Source: Anagrus nilaparvatae (taxonomy: Eukaryota > Arthropoda > Insecta > Hymenoptera > Mymaridae). Taken from it: DNA of 64,000 nt. Under the pieces are notes generated by a model. It saw nothing but the letters and a program-made list of their open reading frames with translations, ran no database searches and was not told the origin of the DNA. Every line of letters starts with the position of its first letter. The stretch's first letter is position 1. This document shows positions 11,055 through 24,034 of the stretch, one piece after another. The DNA lies in the NCBI GenBank assembly GCA_022575985.1, contig JAKSXM010000007.1:4838501-4902500 (forward strand). Direction: 5' to 3'. A program made the translations under genes and the position numbers.

Positions 11055-14000
11055 ATGAATGAAACTGCTGAGAATTATATTTTAAAAATTGAAAAAGATA
11101 CAAATGATTCAATTATTAATAATAAAAAATTAAATTTTAAATATGCGATTGGTTTTAATGAATGGGGTTTGAAGAAATTAGGTTTATGGCCAATCAGTGA
11201 AGATTGCAATAAAAAGTTTAAATTAAGCATATTATCTACAATTTTTAGTATTATTATTTGCGCATTAAATGCTTACTTTTCTGGTGAAAATGATAAACTA
11301 TTCATTGAAAGCCTATTAAATATTTTTGGAGTATGCATTATTATTTCGAAAATGCTCATCTTAAAATACAAGAGTGAAAGCCTAAAAAAAATATTTAAAT
11401 TTATGATTAATTTTTTTAATCAAGTGAAATTCATGCCTCATGAAGCTCAAATTTGTGTTTTAAAGGATGCTGAAAAAGGAAGACATATTGCTAATATCAT
11501 AACAGGATTCAGCTCTGGATTTTTTGCAAGTAAATATAGAATATTTTATTTTTATTATACAAAATGAAGTTAGTCTCCAATTTAAGTAATGGCTTTTTTT
11601 TCCCTTTTTTAGTTTATTTAATCCTCATTACTAATGAATCTATAAATACTAATCAAATTGAACAACGAGTATTATTTTTTGATTACTTTGATAATACAAT
11701 CTTTGCATTCTTCAAGCCCATACTAGTTATTTTTCACTCCATTTTGGTATCATATTTGTTTATATTTTCAATTGCTACGGAATCTCTCTACTTAGTGATT
11801 ATGTGCCACGGAATATCTAAATTCAAAGTAGTATCAGAAATATTAAAAAATAATGAAATAAATCAAGCTGAAGAAATAATAACTGATGACATTGAAATTT
11901 GCAAAAACAATTATTATCATTGCCTTCCTTGCATTATCAAAAATCACGTGGAGTCTATAGAGTACGTAATTAATTATTATTTTATTTTTAATTTAATTTT
12001 AATAAAATTTTTACTTTAAATAGATTTGTTAAACTCTGCAAAGACACTTTTGGACTCATAAATCTTATCGATGTAATAAGAATTTTTGTTTACTCTGTTT
12101 TTCTAATGCATAATATATCTTTGGTAAGAAATTTCAATAAGTAGTACTATTTACTGACTATCTATAATTTATATAAATATTATGTACCTTACTAAACTAT
12201 ATAATTTAATTCATAAAAAAAGTGCTCCAAAAATGCTCTTTATAAAGTATGTTTAAGTTTAGATTACAAAATAATCCCATACCAATTTTCAGTTCATTTG
12301 AATACGTTTTAGGGGTCGAAAAAACCGAGGGTAGCTCTTAAGCAGCTGGTTAACACCGATAATTCGTGTGAACGACATAAATTCTTTTCAAAATACGTTT
12401 TTTATACTTCATCATTTGTTTTTGGTGTCGCTTAACCCAAAAATGAGGATCTTAGTGTCCAAGAATGGCCTAGACATCTTTAAAACACACAAAACACCCC
12501 TTTTTACCAAAAATTTTGAAAATCGTATTATTCGGAACATATGAATCACAAATTAAATATGTTTCTGTAATTAATAATAAAAAATTTACTGGGGATAGAA
12601 ATAGGCCTCTCTGATAAATAGTCTGTATGTGTTTGCATAATTGTAAATTTAGGCAGCCACCCTCTCCAACTTTGCTAGTAATATTTATGTTTCGCCCGAA
12701 ATGAGGTAACGGCCGGTTCTGCAAAATCGGACAGTAAAATGGCCGGTTCCACGGAATGGGACATTAAACCCGTGGAACGGGGCATTAAATTAAATAAATT
12801 AATACATTGAAAATAAGAAAATTTTCAAAGAAAAAAAATTTTTGTTTAATTTCTTTTAAATTTAAAATCCATTTTTGAATGATACTGATTAATTATAAGA
12901 TAAAAAATTTGTTTCACTTATCAAATTTTATTCATATTTTATTAAACCGTCTAATGACTGTCCCATTCCACGGAACCGCCCGTTACCTGTTTTCTGGTTA
13001 TATATATATAAAAGTACTTGAAACGTAAAAAAATTTAGAAAAATTTTTTTTTGCTAATTTAGAATTTTTACACTGAGGTGTCGTGAAATAAGACTTAAAA
13101 AATTAAAAAAAAAAACAATTTTATGTTTCAAATAATTTAAAACAATGCATTAAAATATACATTTTTTTTCATACAGTATACTGAAAATCAGGAATACGCG
13201 CAAGTTTTAAGAACTACAGTTTGTCTTATAGCATTAAATTTAATATTTTTTGTAGTCTGTATCATTTCTCAAACAATGGAATATGAGGTAAAGAATAATA
13301 ATATAAAATAATAAGTAAATGTAAATTAACCATTGTATATATTTTGGCCATTTATGATTACTTTAATGAAAGAAACTTTTTTACAGTAAAAATTTAGATG
13401 ATTTTTCGTTTAAGCACCTTTTGAAACCCCCAGATGCTAAGAACCCGGTTTTACGGTGGAGTCTGTATGTGTGTGCTTATATAATCAGTAATTTCTTAAA
13501 CTGATGTGCATATTAACATGGAACATGTTCATAGGGAAGGGTACCCAAAAAAGTCCCTCTCAGCAGGGGAGGGGGGGTGACTTAGAATACTTTCGATTTA
13601 GTGCGCACAAAGTATAAATGCGCCAAAAGGATGTTTCTGTGGTAGTTCGTACAATTTTATAAATTTTATAATATAAAGATAATATATATATATATATTGG
13701 CACGTCCAGGGTAGAACAACCAGACGAAATATAAAAAATAAAAAAATATTTTTTTTGTGTCACTTTTTACCTGGGATTTCAGAAACTACTCCAATTTTAC
13801 ACTTCCTGATGCATAAATTTGAGATACAGCTGCTTTAAAGTTGGATTTTTTCAATTTTTTTGGCTGTCCAGTTCAATCTGATATAATTCAAAACCATGAA
13901 AATTTTAATATATACATATGATGGGGAAAAAATTTTCTTTTTACTTGGAATACCCAAAAAAAAAAATTTTCTTATTTTGGGACACTTTCGGTTTTATTTT

Positions 14001-17000
14001 TAACGGTTTGAATTTTTCAAATTGACCAGAAGTCAAGTTTGCCAAAATTATTTTTGAAAAAATCGCCCCTTATGGACTTATAATAATTAGGAAGTATATG
14101 TTAAAACCGAGATGTTAAAACTGTTATAAATGAACATTATAACTGGGGTCATATAAAAAAGAAAATAATTATAAATTGGGGAATGATTTAAAATAAAAAA
14201 TATTAAATTAATTTTCTCATTAATTTTAGAGCAACGAGTGGTGCCTTGAACTTACCGTGCTTCGCTTTTTGCCGGCTACGTGACCCTAAAAATAAAAGAT
14301 TTTAAGGGGCAGTAAATAATTGAATAAAACTGGAATTAATTAAAATAATGATTATTTATTTAATTTATGAAATTTAAAATTGATCACAGTGCAAATTATA
14401 TTGGGCGCCACCGGTTATTAAACCGGAGCTAGTTAATTAGCCAAAAATTAAAGGGTTGAATTTAACAAAATGAAACCGTAAAAAAAAGGAAAAAAGGGAC
14501 GATCGTGAAAATAAGGGCGTATTTCCGTATACAAAATTTAGCTATATTATATAAATAACCTAACTAATCGTCGCGGAGCACATTCGCGCATAGAAAGAAA
14601 TGTCTTCTTTTTTTCACTTTGCCGAAGAGATGTTCCTGGGCTGAACCTCCTGGTGAAGTATCCGACGACGGCTGACCAAACTTGTAAGTATATATATATG
14701 CGAGATGTATATATGTATATGAGATATTATCTATCGATATATTCCAAGGAATATTTATGTCCATTTCTACGACAAAATATGTATTATGAGCACCAAAAAT
14801 GAAAAAAAAAAATCGACGAGGCCGCGACTACCACCATGATTTTCTGGTAGTTTGGACCTTAAAGAATGCAAAAAAAATCGTGAACACGAAATCAACGATG
14901 GATGCCAAAAAGATTTTGACACTTTTATGTCAAAAACCATGTTTTTCGTACCTGAGCTATCCCGAATTTTCAAAATAACTTTTTTTGTAAATAAAATTTT
15001 AAAAATTAGATGAAAAATATTTAATTTCCAGAGAAAAACCACTCCAAAAGAAAAAAAAACTTTTCTTTTTACGATGAAATTTAGCCAAGTTAGAAAGTTT
15101 TCGTTAATTTAAGATTTTACTCAAATTCGTCTTAAAAATGATTGAAATTCTATTGAACTTAAAAAAACTTAAAATATGATTACAAGCTCGATGTTCATCG
15201 TAAAATAATCAATTTTTTTTTAATATAGATTAATTTTTCCTGAATCATTCATTTCTTCAAGAAAGAAATCATTTTTATTGTCAAAATTTTAATTTTTAGG
15301 TTAGAAACCTTTGAAAACTATAAGTAGCAAAATTTATTTAACACAGATTTTAATTGTTTCTTGACCTAAAAGTTGAAAAGGGGTAAAAACAAATGATTTT
15401 TTTCTTGATGAAATGAATACTCTGGGAAAAATTAAACGATTTAGAAAAAAAATATTATTATTTTACAATGAAAATCAAGCGAATAATGAATGTTTAAGAG
15501 TAATGTTGAAGTTCAGAAACAGACTTTTTAGGCACGATCACCCTATGTATGCAATCCATAGATGAAAATCGTGCCTTATAATTTTGTCAGGTCAAAAAAC
15601 GAAAAGTTCCTAAAATTGTCTAATTTGTGGAGAAATTTTGTCCCCAAGTCATTCCGATGCCTCTAACATGTTTATACTGAAGGTATGTGTGTCTGTATGT
15701 ATGTTCGAGAAACTGTACAGAGCAAATTTTAAACACAACTCGATGAAATAAAAAAAAAATTGGTACATAATTTTTTGTACAGTATCTAGTTGTGCCTCCT
15801 CCAATATGACTAAATTTGACCAATTTGTTGTCGAGCAATCACAAAAATACTGATTTCCGTTAACAAAAAAATTGACTAATAATAGTAAATATCTTGAACA
15901 ACTCGATGAATCAAAAAAAAAATTGATACAAAATTTGTTATTTGATGTCTAGATTTGCCTCCTCCAGTTTGGCTTAATTTCAATAAGTTGTTGTTGAGTT
16001 ATCACAAAAAAACTGATTTCAAATACCAAAAAAATTAACTAAAAAAGTAATAAAATAGGAAATATCTGGAACAACTCAGTCAAACAAATTAAAATTAATT
16101 TATATAATAATAAAAATGTTTCTTACATCCATGAAAGTGTCATATGCTATGGTGTCAGTTTCAGCATCCCACACGCACCTATTCCGCATCCAGAATTTTC
16201 CATTAATACAACATTTACAGCAAGCTTATAATTCTTATGTTTATTCACTTCACCAGAATATAGTTATAAAATGAATTTGATTGTTATAAAAATGATAACT
16301 TATTATATTTTTAATTTACTTCCTATTCTTATCCTAACTAAGTCAGTTATTATTTGTTTCATCCATTTTTCAGCTTCTTCTGCAGATTAAACTTTTGTCG
16401 ATAATATATATATAATATCATTAGTATTATAATGTAAACATTATTTCTGTATCATATATTGTAGTAATTTATATTTCAATTGTAAATGAGTGTATACTAA
16501 ATTTTTGTCATGGCAAATAAACTGAATAATAATAATAATAATAATCAAACATAACATTATGGATTATTTTCTTTGCTTTTTTTGGATGAAATCTAGACAT
16601 TTTTAAGCATATTAAATTACTTTAAGATTAAGAAAAACCATAAATAAACCTCACCTTTCACTCAGTTTTGCCATAAACATAATTCTAATGCTGAAAAATA
16701 AAAAAACAAAGAAATTACGTTCTTTATATTAATTTAAAAAAATATTAAAAATTTTTATACTTATCTGAATAAAACTTTTGTTTATTTAACTATATCCACC
16801 AAAGAATTTAAAATAAACCTGAAAAAAATAATAACAAATTTATAAACACAGCCATTAACCTAGCAGTCGACTAAGCGGACTAACCTAACTACTACAGTGA
16901 AAGTCTTCTAGTTTAAATTTAAGCGCGTAATTTAAAACTTTTCAAACTTCTTCTACTATTTTTTTAAAAACGTGGATAAAAATAATAAATAATATATAAA

Positions 17001-18938
17001 TATGTAAATTTACATTTTTTTTAATTAATATTTTTATGCAAAATTTTTAAAAAGATGATATAGTAAGTTCTATTAAATTAAGTACTCGAATTTAAACTAA
17101 TACTTGTTTTTCAGCATTATTGGCTTTTAATTACCTTACAATAAGCATACATTGCTGTTAACAAAATTTGTTATTATCTTTTCTCAGATAAAAACGAATA
17201 TCTTAAGGCACACAGGTAGAATTTGATTTAGCTAATTAAAAAATGTTAATATATTCTTTTTAAAAAATATGGGAAATTTTTCTTTGATTTTTTTCAGGAT
17301 TAAGAAAGATTAATATATACTGAAAGATTTAGATATTTTAATCAAATTTAGAAACTCAAAGTATATTTTATATTTTCACAGCACTAAAATGTAAATTATT
17401 ATAAAGGAAAGTTGGTGCCAGTTTTATTGATCAGTAATATTCAGCAAACGATCTTGTTAGGTGAAAAATAAATACGAATAATCTAAACTCTATTATTTAT
17501 ATTAATTAATGCAGATAAAAAAATTTTCTTTATAAATTTTAAATATTTTTATGCAAATTCGGGTTAAAGAAAAATTTTCGAATAATTATTTATGAATATA
17601 CTTTGAATAACATGTAATAATAAATAATAGTTTTCCATTTATGAAGGTGTGGATCCCATCAAGATTATTAAAGAGAAAATACTCAATAAATATGTGATCG
17701 TGCCTGAAATAAAAAAGCCTTAGCTTTTTTATAATTCTTTGCGATTTTTTCAATATGTTTTTTAGATGAAATTTGAGTAAAATCTTATATTGACGATAAC
17801 TTGGCTAAATTTCATCGTAAAAAGAAAAGTTTTTTTTCTTCTGGAGTGATTTTTCCCTTAAAATTAAATATTATCTAATTTTTAAAATATTATTTGCCAA
17901 AAAGATTATTTTGAAAATATGGGGTAGATCAGATCCGAACAACACGGTTTTTGACATAAAAGGGTTTACACTACCAGAAAATCATGGTGGCAGTCGCGGT
18001 CTCGTATTTTTTTTTTTTCATTTTTGGTGCTCATAAAACGTACTTTCTCGTAGAAATGCACTTATTGATAATGGAGTCTTAGCGACTGCGTCCTTCGGCT
18101 CCAAAACGAACAAAAAATCACACAATTCACTTCACGTATTAAGCGAGTCACTGAATTTTAAGCTAATTGTTATTAATAATTTATGAATTCCGTAATTATT
18201 AATGAATCAAACTTTATTAATGAGATAATAATGAAAATATTAGCTAATCGCATCCGAATACCGTGAGACACGTTGTTCTCTTCCACGCGTCAGGCGTTCT
18301 CTGGCGTCGGTTCGCAACGTGTTCCTTCTTTTTCGGAAGTCCACGTTTGCGTTCCGACGGAAGCGTGCGTTTATTTTGCGGTAAAACATTGGCAAATATA
18401 AATTATTTGAATATTTAAGTATTTAAAATAAATAAATTAAAAAATATTTTTTTAAATGTAACCTTCCTGTTATAACATGTTTTATGCTCGTTGGTTCTGT
18501 GAACACAGAAACCAGTTATAAGTTTTTTTGAAACTAGTTTTTTAGCATATGGGTGTCTCAAAACGTTCCTATCTATGCGAAAAATAAAAAATTAAAATTT
18601 TACATATCTTAAAATCTATAAGAAAATACGCATTTATACATATAAATCATTATGTAATTTTTTAGAGTTACAATATTAAAGACAATGTTTACGAGTCTAA
18701 ATGGATATTGTGTGAAAAAATAAAAAATATTATTTTACTCAACGTTGAAAAAGTAAATAATATAAAGGCTGGAAAATTTTTTGAATTATCATGCAGAGTT
18801 TACTTCTGGGTGAGTAATTAAATAAATAAATATGACTGAAGAAAAGTTAATAAATAATTTTATATATTAAATCAACAGGTTATTAAGTTGGCAGTTACTT
18901 ACGGAACAATTTTACTTTCATTCAGAAGAAATCAGTAA
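11055..18938 (+). CDS. odorant receptor B, complete six-exon model, 412 aa
   Basis: Insect odorant receptor (7tm_6). Exons: 11055-11529, 11613-11961, 12024-12123, 13177-13287, 18666-18809, 18879-18938. All have GT donors and AG acceptors, and the phases (1, 2, 0, 0, 0) fit; the total is 413 codons with TAA at 18936. The ATG at 11055 gives the expected N-terminus, with GFNEWGLKKLGLWPIS at about residues 35-50. Hydrophobic segments lie near 55-75, 80-100, 133-160, 193-215, 285-308, 320-340 and 394-408. Family signs are VESIEFVKLCKDTFGLINLI, then KWILCEKIKNIILL and KAGKFFELSCRVYFW. The 412 residues are typical of the family. Receptor A is its tandem paralogue. Intron 4 (5.4 kb) is filled with repeats. 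The protein should sit in antennal neuron membranes with the co-receptor. Exon limits are inferred from sequence only. Confidence 0.88.
12440..12684 (+). mobile_element. Helitron 3'-end fragment in intron 3 of receptor B
   Basis: The segment 'tgtttgcataattgtaaattt...ccaccctctccaactttgctagt' matches the 3' ends of the Helitrons at 42.8 and 43.5 kb and ends in CTAG followed by T. The G-rich hairpin is largely lost. No 5' head is seen. Confidence 0.55.
12703..12992. mobile_element. small inverted-repeat element (MITE)
   Basis: The left end AGGTAACGGCCGGTTCTGC reappears inverted at the right end (12968-12992, reading AGGTAACGGGCGGTTCCG on the minus strand). Inner GC-rich repeats 'ggttccacggaatgggaca' occur on both sides of an A+T-rich core. 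About 290 bp, no coding capacity. Confidence 0.6.
13288..14759. other. intron 4 of receptor B, first part
   Basis: No coding sequence recognised. It holds dispersed repeats related to the 4.6-kb intron of receptor A (13400-13460), and GGGCGCCACCGGTTATTAAACCGG (14404) with a small ACCGGTTATTAAACCGG hairpin. Confidence 0.5.
15725..16080. repeat. two-copy tandem repeat, about 165-170-base unit
   Basis: The unit starts with 'acaactcgatgaa(a/t)(c)aaaaaaaaaattg(g)tac' and runs through 'gcctcctcca' and 'acaaaaa(t/a)actgatttc'. Copies begin near 15733 and 15898, with a third start near 16068. Non-coding. Confidence 0.6.
16290..16548 (+). mobile_element. 3' tail of a non-LTR element with (AAT)n end
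   Basis: The sequence ends 'catggcaaataaactg(aat)n' at 16525-16548, the microsatellite tail style of CR1/L2-type elements. No coding part remains, so the family is uncertain. Confidence 0.4.
16549..17745. other. intron sequence, no feature seen
   Basis: A+T-rich intronic DNA between the retroelement tail and the right inverted-repeat arm. No exon-like open segment with splice sites was found. Confidence 0.5.
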
Positions 18939-18984
18939 TTTCTCTATTTTTTATATTCATATTTAAAACTACATTTATGGTAAT

Positions 18985-19480
18985 GAAGCCAACCTATCTA
19001 GGGAGAAAATAAAAGTTTACATTCCCGCTAAAAACTTACGTCGCAAAAATCGCCCTTACCTAGTTGTAGATACATCCTCAAATCCTACCTACAATAATTC
19101 CTTCCTGGTTTTCTGATCTCATACTGGAACTCCCTCTCTGAAGAAATCCGTCTGTCAAGCTCAGTGAAAGTTTTTAAATCTAGTATTCACCAACATCTCC
19201 TAGAGATTGACAGACGTGAATCAAATCTCCATCAAATTCATATCCATCTTCATTCTCTTCACTATTCCTCACCTCTACTTTAGCCTCTACTTTCCTTACT
19301 GTCCAATAAATTCCTATCATACTTAAACTTAAATTATATTGTATAATCTTGTAATATTATTTCAAATTTTAATTAATGTGTTGCAACTTAAAAACTTTTT
19401 TTTTTAATGTACTACAAATCTTTTGTACAACCTTGTACAAAAATCTTATCAATAAAAAAGAAAAAAAAATGATGAAAAAA
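18985..19480 (+). mobile_element. 3' end of a non-LTR retrotransposon (RT C-terminus)
   Basis: Two frames give IPAKNLRRKNRPYLVVDTSS and YWNSLSEEIRLSSSVKVFKS, the terminal motif of CR1/jockey-group RT proteins (W-N-x-L ... F-K). The 3' UTR runs to an A-rich end near 19470. It is inserted in the 3' flank of receptor B: receptor A's flank reads through 'ggtaatgaag' into 'gggtcaactgga', while here the two halves are separated by this fragment. Strongly 5'-truncated, frameshifted. Confidence 0.75.
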
Positions 19481-20435
19481 TTAAGCACGTTCAGCACAGC
19501 CTGGGTCAACTGGACCCTTGAAAGCTACACAACTGAATGATGCATGAATAAAATCAGCAACAGTAACCTATACATGTGGCCTATACAAAAACATTTATGT
19601 AATGAAATCTAAAAATTATAAATACCACTGTAAAAAAAATCTGGTTGCCGCAACTTACCGAATTTATCTGGTTACCGTTACCGAAATTCCTGTGTGGCAG
19701 GAATAGTTTTTTCTTTTAAAACTTTTCTTTATAGTCCGAAAATTTTTTTGTTCCCACCATGCCATGATGCTCGCGTTTAAAATTTTTTTTTAATTTTCTT
19801 TACACTTAAAACGTTTACGTTTAAAACAAAACTAAAATTCCAACTGCCACAACCGGAATTCCGTGAGGACTTCTTTCAGTGTAGCAATTGAGTTTTAATG
19901 TAAATTTAATTCATTGAATACAAAATAAAAATAAGTGTTTAAGGAAAATAAATTTTATAAAGGCGTAATTTAATAATTATTAAATAAGGCTAATTATTGT
20001 AAATGAATATCAATAAAAATACGTAATAGTGATAAATAATTATTATTAATCGTTCTGTTAACAAAGGGTCATCTAATTTTAGAAATTTTCTACATGAGAG
20101 ATTCCACGTAAACAAGCCCTAAAGATAGACTAAAGGTTTACGGAAATTGGTCAAAATTGAGAAAATATTTTTTGTCGATATTACGTGCATCTGAAAAAAG
20201 TGCTCTTATCAATTTTTAGCTTTTTATGTTCCAATTTGAATAAAATTTATTGATTCTAACTTATTTTTATCAACAAAAAATTATAATGAAAAAACTAATA
20301 AGTACGCATTGTATTAAAAAATGATGATTTCTAAAATACAAATTTCATATACATATTTTATAAATTCCTTCTAATATTTCAAGTGAACAAATAAAAATCT
20401 GACTTTAGATTGAATTCCTCGGTAAATAATAAATA
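19481..20435. other. no gene seen
   Basis: The first 60 bases continue the 3' flank of receptor B; the rest is A+T-rich spacer. Confidence 0.5.
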
Positions 20436-20439
20436 TGTT

Positions 20440-20665
20440 TTGAAATGAAAAAATATTATTTTCACAATTTCTCTAGAAGTCGAAATTCAGAAAAAATGAC
20501 ACCTACAGCGTAAAAATTCTTGCACTGGTATTTATTGTATCAGGCTATTAAATTTACTATATCCGATAGTAAATACCCGGATAAAAATTTTTACAGTGTA
20601 GGTATTATTTCTTCTGAATTTTGACTTCTTGAGAAATTGTGAAAATAATAATTTATTTCTAAAGT
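20440..20665. repeat. hairpin / foldback repeat
   Basis: The left arm (20440-20523, with 'cacaatttctctagaagtcgaaattcag') is reverse-complementary to the right arm (20576-20660, with 'ctgaattttgacttcttgagaaattgtg'). The loop is about 50 bases with an inner 'actatatccgatagt' stem. Likely a miniature inverted-repeat element. Confidence 0.6.
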
Positions 20666-20780
20666 ACTTTATTTCAAAAAGAATGTTCATCAAATGTTCA
20701 AAAAAAAAAATAAATTTTAGATTGTAATAAAATCGCATCAAAAAAATCCTCAAGTTTCGACCCATTTCCGGCTTAGTCAC

Positions 20781-23700
20781 GTTTTATTATACCATCAAAC
20801 CTGCCATAATAGATCACTGATATAATAATAATATTTTTTTTTATTCTTAAATTATACTTCGTGACTTTAATCTATATTACATTTATTAATTCTTTAAATA
20901 AAGAAGTTGTAAGAAATCTTTTTTTTTTTTTAACAAAAATTATTAAAATAATTTGAAAAGCGATATGAACAATAAAAAAGAAAAAACTGTTATAATATTA
21001 TATACAATAAATACCGCTATGTTAATTACGTTATTATTACATGTAAGAAAAAATTGATTAAGTTTTGTGTGTTTACGTAGTTACTGGTATTATTTATAAG
21101 CATTGTATATGAACGATTCCTATTCAGATTAGCTTAAATTTTTCTCCAAATTTGAAATTCTCGAATGTGTAAAAAAAAATATTTTACCTATGATTTTATC
21201 AAAATAATTGTAAGGGAGGGGGAAAGAAACCCTCGTTCAAGCACAAATAATAACACTTGTAATTAATTATTAATCATTAAACATTTATTAAAAAACAGCA
21301 CCAAATATTACATAATTAAAATGAATAACAACACTCCAATACTCATATATAAAAATACGCCAAACTATATTGCAATAAAAAAAGGTACTTTATACACAAC
21401 ATGCCTCATTAACTCCGTTCAACGCAAGGCAGACTGACGTGTTAATACTCTTCTTCCATGCTTCTTCCTAAAATTAGTTAATTGAGTCAGCTGCCACATT
21501 CCTAAGACAAAAGCCGCTCGAAGTAACTCAGGCGCTCCGGCCTTTTTCTCTTTACTTTTATGTAAAAACTTACACATTAGAAATCTAAGCACAAGAATTA
21601 TACAAGAATTATAAAAGAATACTAATAATAAAAACTACCGATCCCACATAATGCACAAATCAAAGCACATTAATCGTATATAGGATAAATTAATGATGCA
21701 CCTGTAAGCAAGCACATTTATAAAAAATAAAAATATTTCAGACAAAAAAGACATCCCTTTAAAAATTTATCTTGGTCTGATTTGAACTTTAACTGTAAAA
21801 AATTTTATCCAACCATTTACTATCGTGATAAGTAGTAAATGGTTAGACAAAACGTTTTACAATATTTATTATTATTTCTTTCACTTTGAACTTATAAATT
21901 ACCACTATAAGTTTTATATTTACTTTTTTTCTTTAAGATATAAAAAATAATAATAATAAAATTTATAACTCAAAGATTCAATAAAATAAACAATTTTTTT
22001 GTAACTTATTAACAAAATTAATAAAATATTATTATTTTATGGAATTTAAAAATATGTCACCAAGCATAAATTTTAAGTAAACTAAAGAAAGTTGTAAAAA
22101 TATGATAAATTCTCTGTTTAGTATAATGTACTTATGTTTATTAATAAAGATTATTATTTTAAAAAAAAATTAGAAAATTATTATGACCTTATTTTTAAGA
22201 CAAGCGTTGATTAATCCACTCACACATATTTACATTTAAATATATGTCAATTATTATTAATAAAAAAAAAATATATATTTTTTTAATTATTATTAATTTT
22301 TACAGATAAAAAAATTTCTTAAATAAATATTATTTATGTGTGTAGGAAGTTATTGAGCTAATTTTAAAAAAAAATCTAATAATTTCTCTCTTGAATATAA
22401 GTATGCCAATAATTTACATATTATATTGATTTTTATACTTTTACATTTTATTTATATATAACGAGTAATTAAATTATATTTTTAAAAAATAATAGTTTAA
22501 TATTGTTGTATAATTTTATTTTACAACGGTATATATATATATATATATATATTAATACGATTATCTTGATAAAAGATTAAACTATTATTATAATTGTAAT
22601 TTTATAACAGATCATTTTTATTATACAGAAAAATCTATTACGTGTGTAATGAGAAGATCAGAGCAATTTATTTTTTAAATGGGTAAGTTGATTGACTCTT
22701 TAAGTAGTTGCTAATTTTTTTTAGTCATTTGAAATTTTATTAAATTTTATGAATTATTAAGGCTTTATTTTTTACTCAAGTACTACTTTGACTCAAAAAT
22801 AACAATATTGGTTTCAATTTTTCATTTTTTTTGTTGTTTTTTTTTAAAGAAAAAGTGCACTATCCAAGATGATCTTTCAAAAAATATAATCATAAAGATA
22901 TCTGTAGAGAAATTTTATAAAGATTTATATTAAAATTCAATCATTACAACAATTTTATACGAATAATACTTAAATTAGTCATTCTTGGCTAAAAACGTAC
23001 ATTTTATTCAAAAAGTAGCCTTAGAATTGCTAGGCAGCCATAGAGTTCCTTTCAGTTACATCTAGGGTATGATTAATATTACTCAACTACCATATAAGCC
23101 AAATCGGCTTTCATAAAGCAGTTGAAACTCCCTTTGTAGAGATATCTCAGATCTCTATAATTAAAACAGGTTATTGATCAATCCTGAACCGACTGAATAC
23201 TCCAAATAGAGTTGCAAAGAGTTTTGAGAGCGAAAAAAAAAGTAAAATTCCTTGCAACTCTTTGCAATTCTTCTAAAACTCCACTAAAATCCATGCAACT
23301 CACGTTGACAATCCTCTTAGAGTTTTCAGTTGGTTGAGGTTTGTTGATGTTTGTAGAAAATAAATATTAATTATTCTTTAAGTTTTTGAATATTTTGAAA
23401 ATAATTTATTCATTTTAACTATGCAAGTATAACTGAAATTTTGTACAAAAAATTGGTCACTCCTATGTTTAAAGAAACCAATTTCTGTAAAATAAATTTT
23501 AAAAATATTTATTTAAAAAGAAAAAGTCTTATTTGTATGGACATTTTGTAAATAAAAATTTTTTTTATAATAAAAAAGTTTCTTTTTAAATAATCTGATT
23601 TGTAAAAAAAATGGATTTTCATCATCATAATGGAAAAAAGCTGATAAAGTAGAAAAAAAGATTTAATATTAGATGATATATATAAATATATTTATTTAAA

Positions 23701-24034
23701 ATTCTAAAAACGTATTGATAGTAGTCACGAGAGACCTTAAGCTACAAAAAATAAAATCTTAAAATCTTATTAAAGTAAGTTTTTTTTCGATATATCGATT
23801 ATAAAATATCGTAAATTTAATAAAACAATCATGTAATTTGTTTTATTTAAGGTAACAGCTCCAGTTTTTGAAATACTATCACTTATTTGAAAAGTTATAA
23901 ATCTTAATTTATAAAATTAAATGATTGTGAAAACTGGACCCGCAAAAAGTTAAAAGACAAAAAAATATAATTTTCTGTATTCTTAACAACATTGAAGAGT
24001 ACATCTTATCAGTTAATTAACTATAGGTAAATAT
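20781..24034. other. long A+T-rich spacer, no gene seen
   Basis: No recognisable coding sequence on either strand. A (TA)n run lies at about 22531-22551. A weak inverted repeat at 23212-23275 pairs GAGTTGCAAAGAG with its complement. The segment 23942-24034 resembles the 3' flank of receptor C at 33216-33310. Confidence 0.5.

Larger units (their letters stand above)
14760..18065. repeat. long inverted-repeat pair about 2.6 kb apart
   Basis: 14760-15130 is the approximate reverse complement of 17750-18065. Shared blocks include ACCATGATTTTCTGGTAGT / ACTACCAGAAAATCATGGT, the 'gagcaccaaaaatgaaaaaaa' edge and 'acgatgaaatttagccaagtt'. The pair lies inside intron 4 of receptor B. The enclosed DNA carries the 15.7-kb tandem repeat and a retroelement tail. 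It could be the termini of one large non-autonomous element or two opposite copies of a repeat. Confidence 0.6.
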
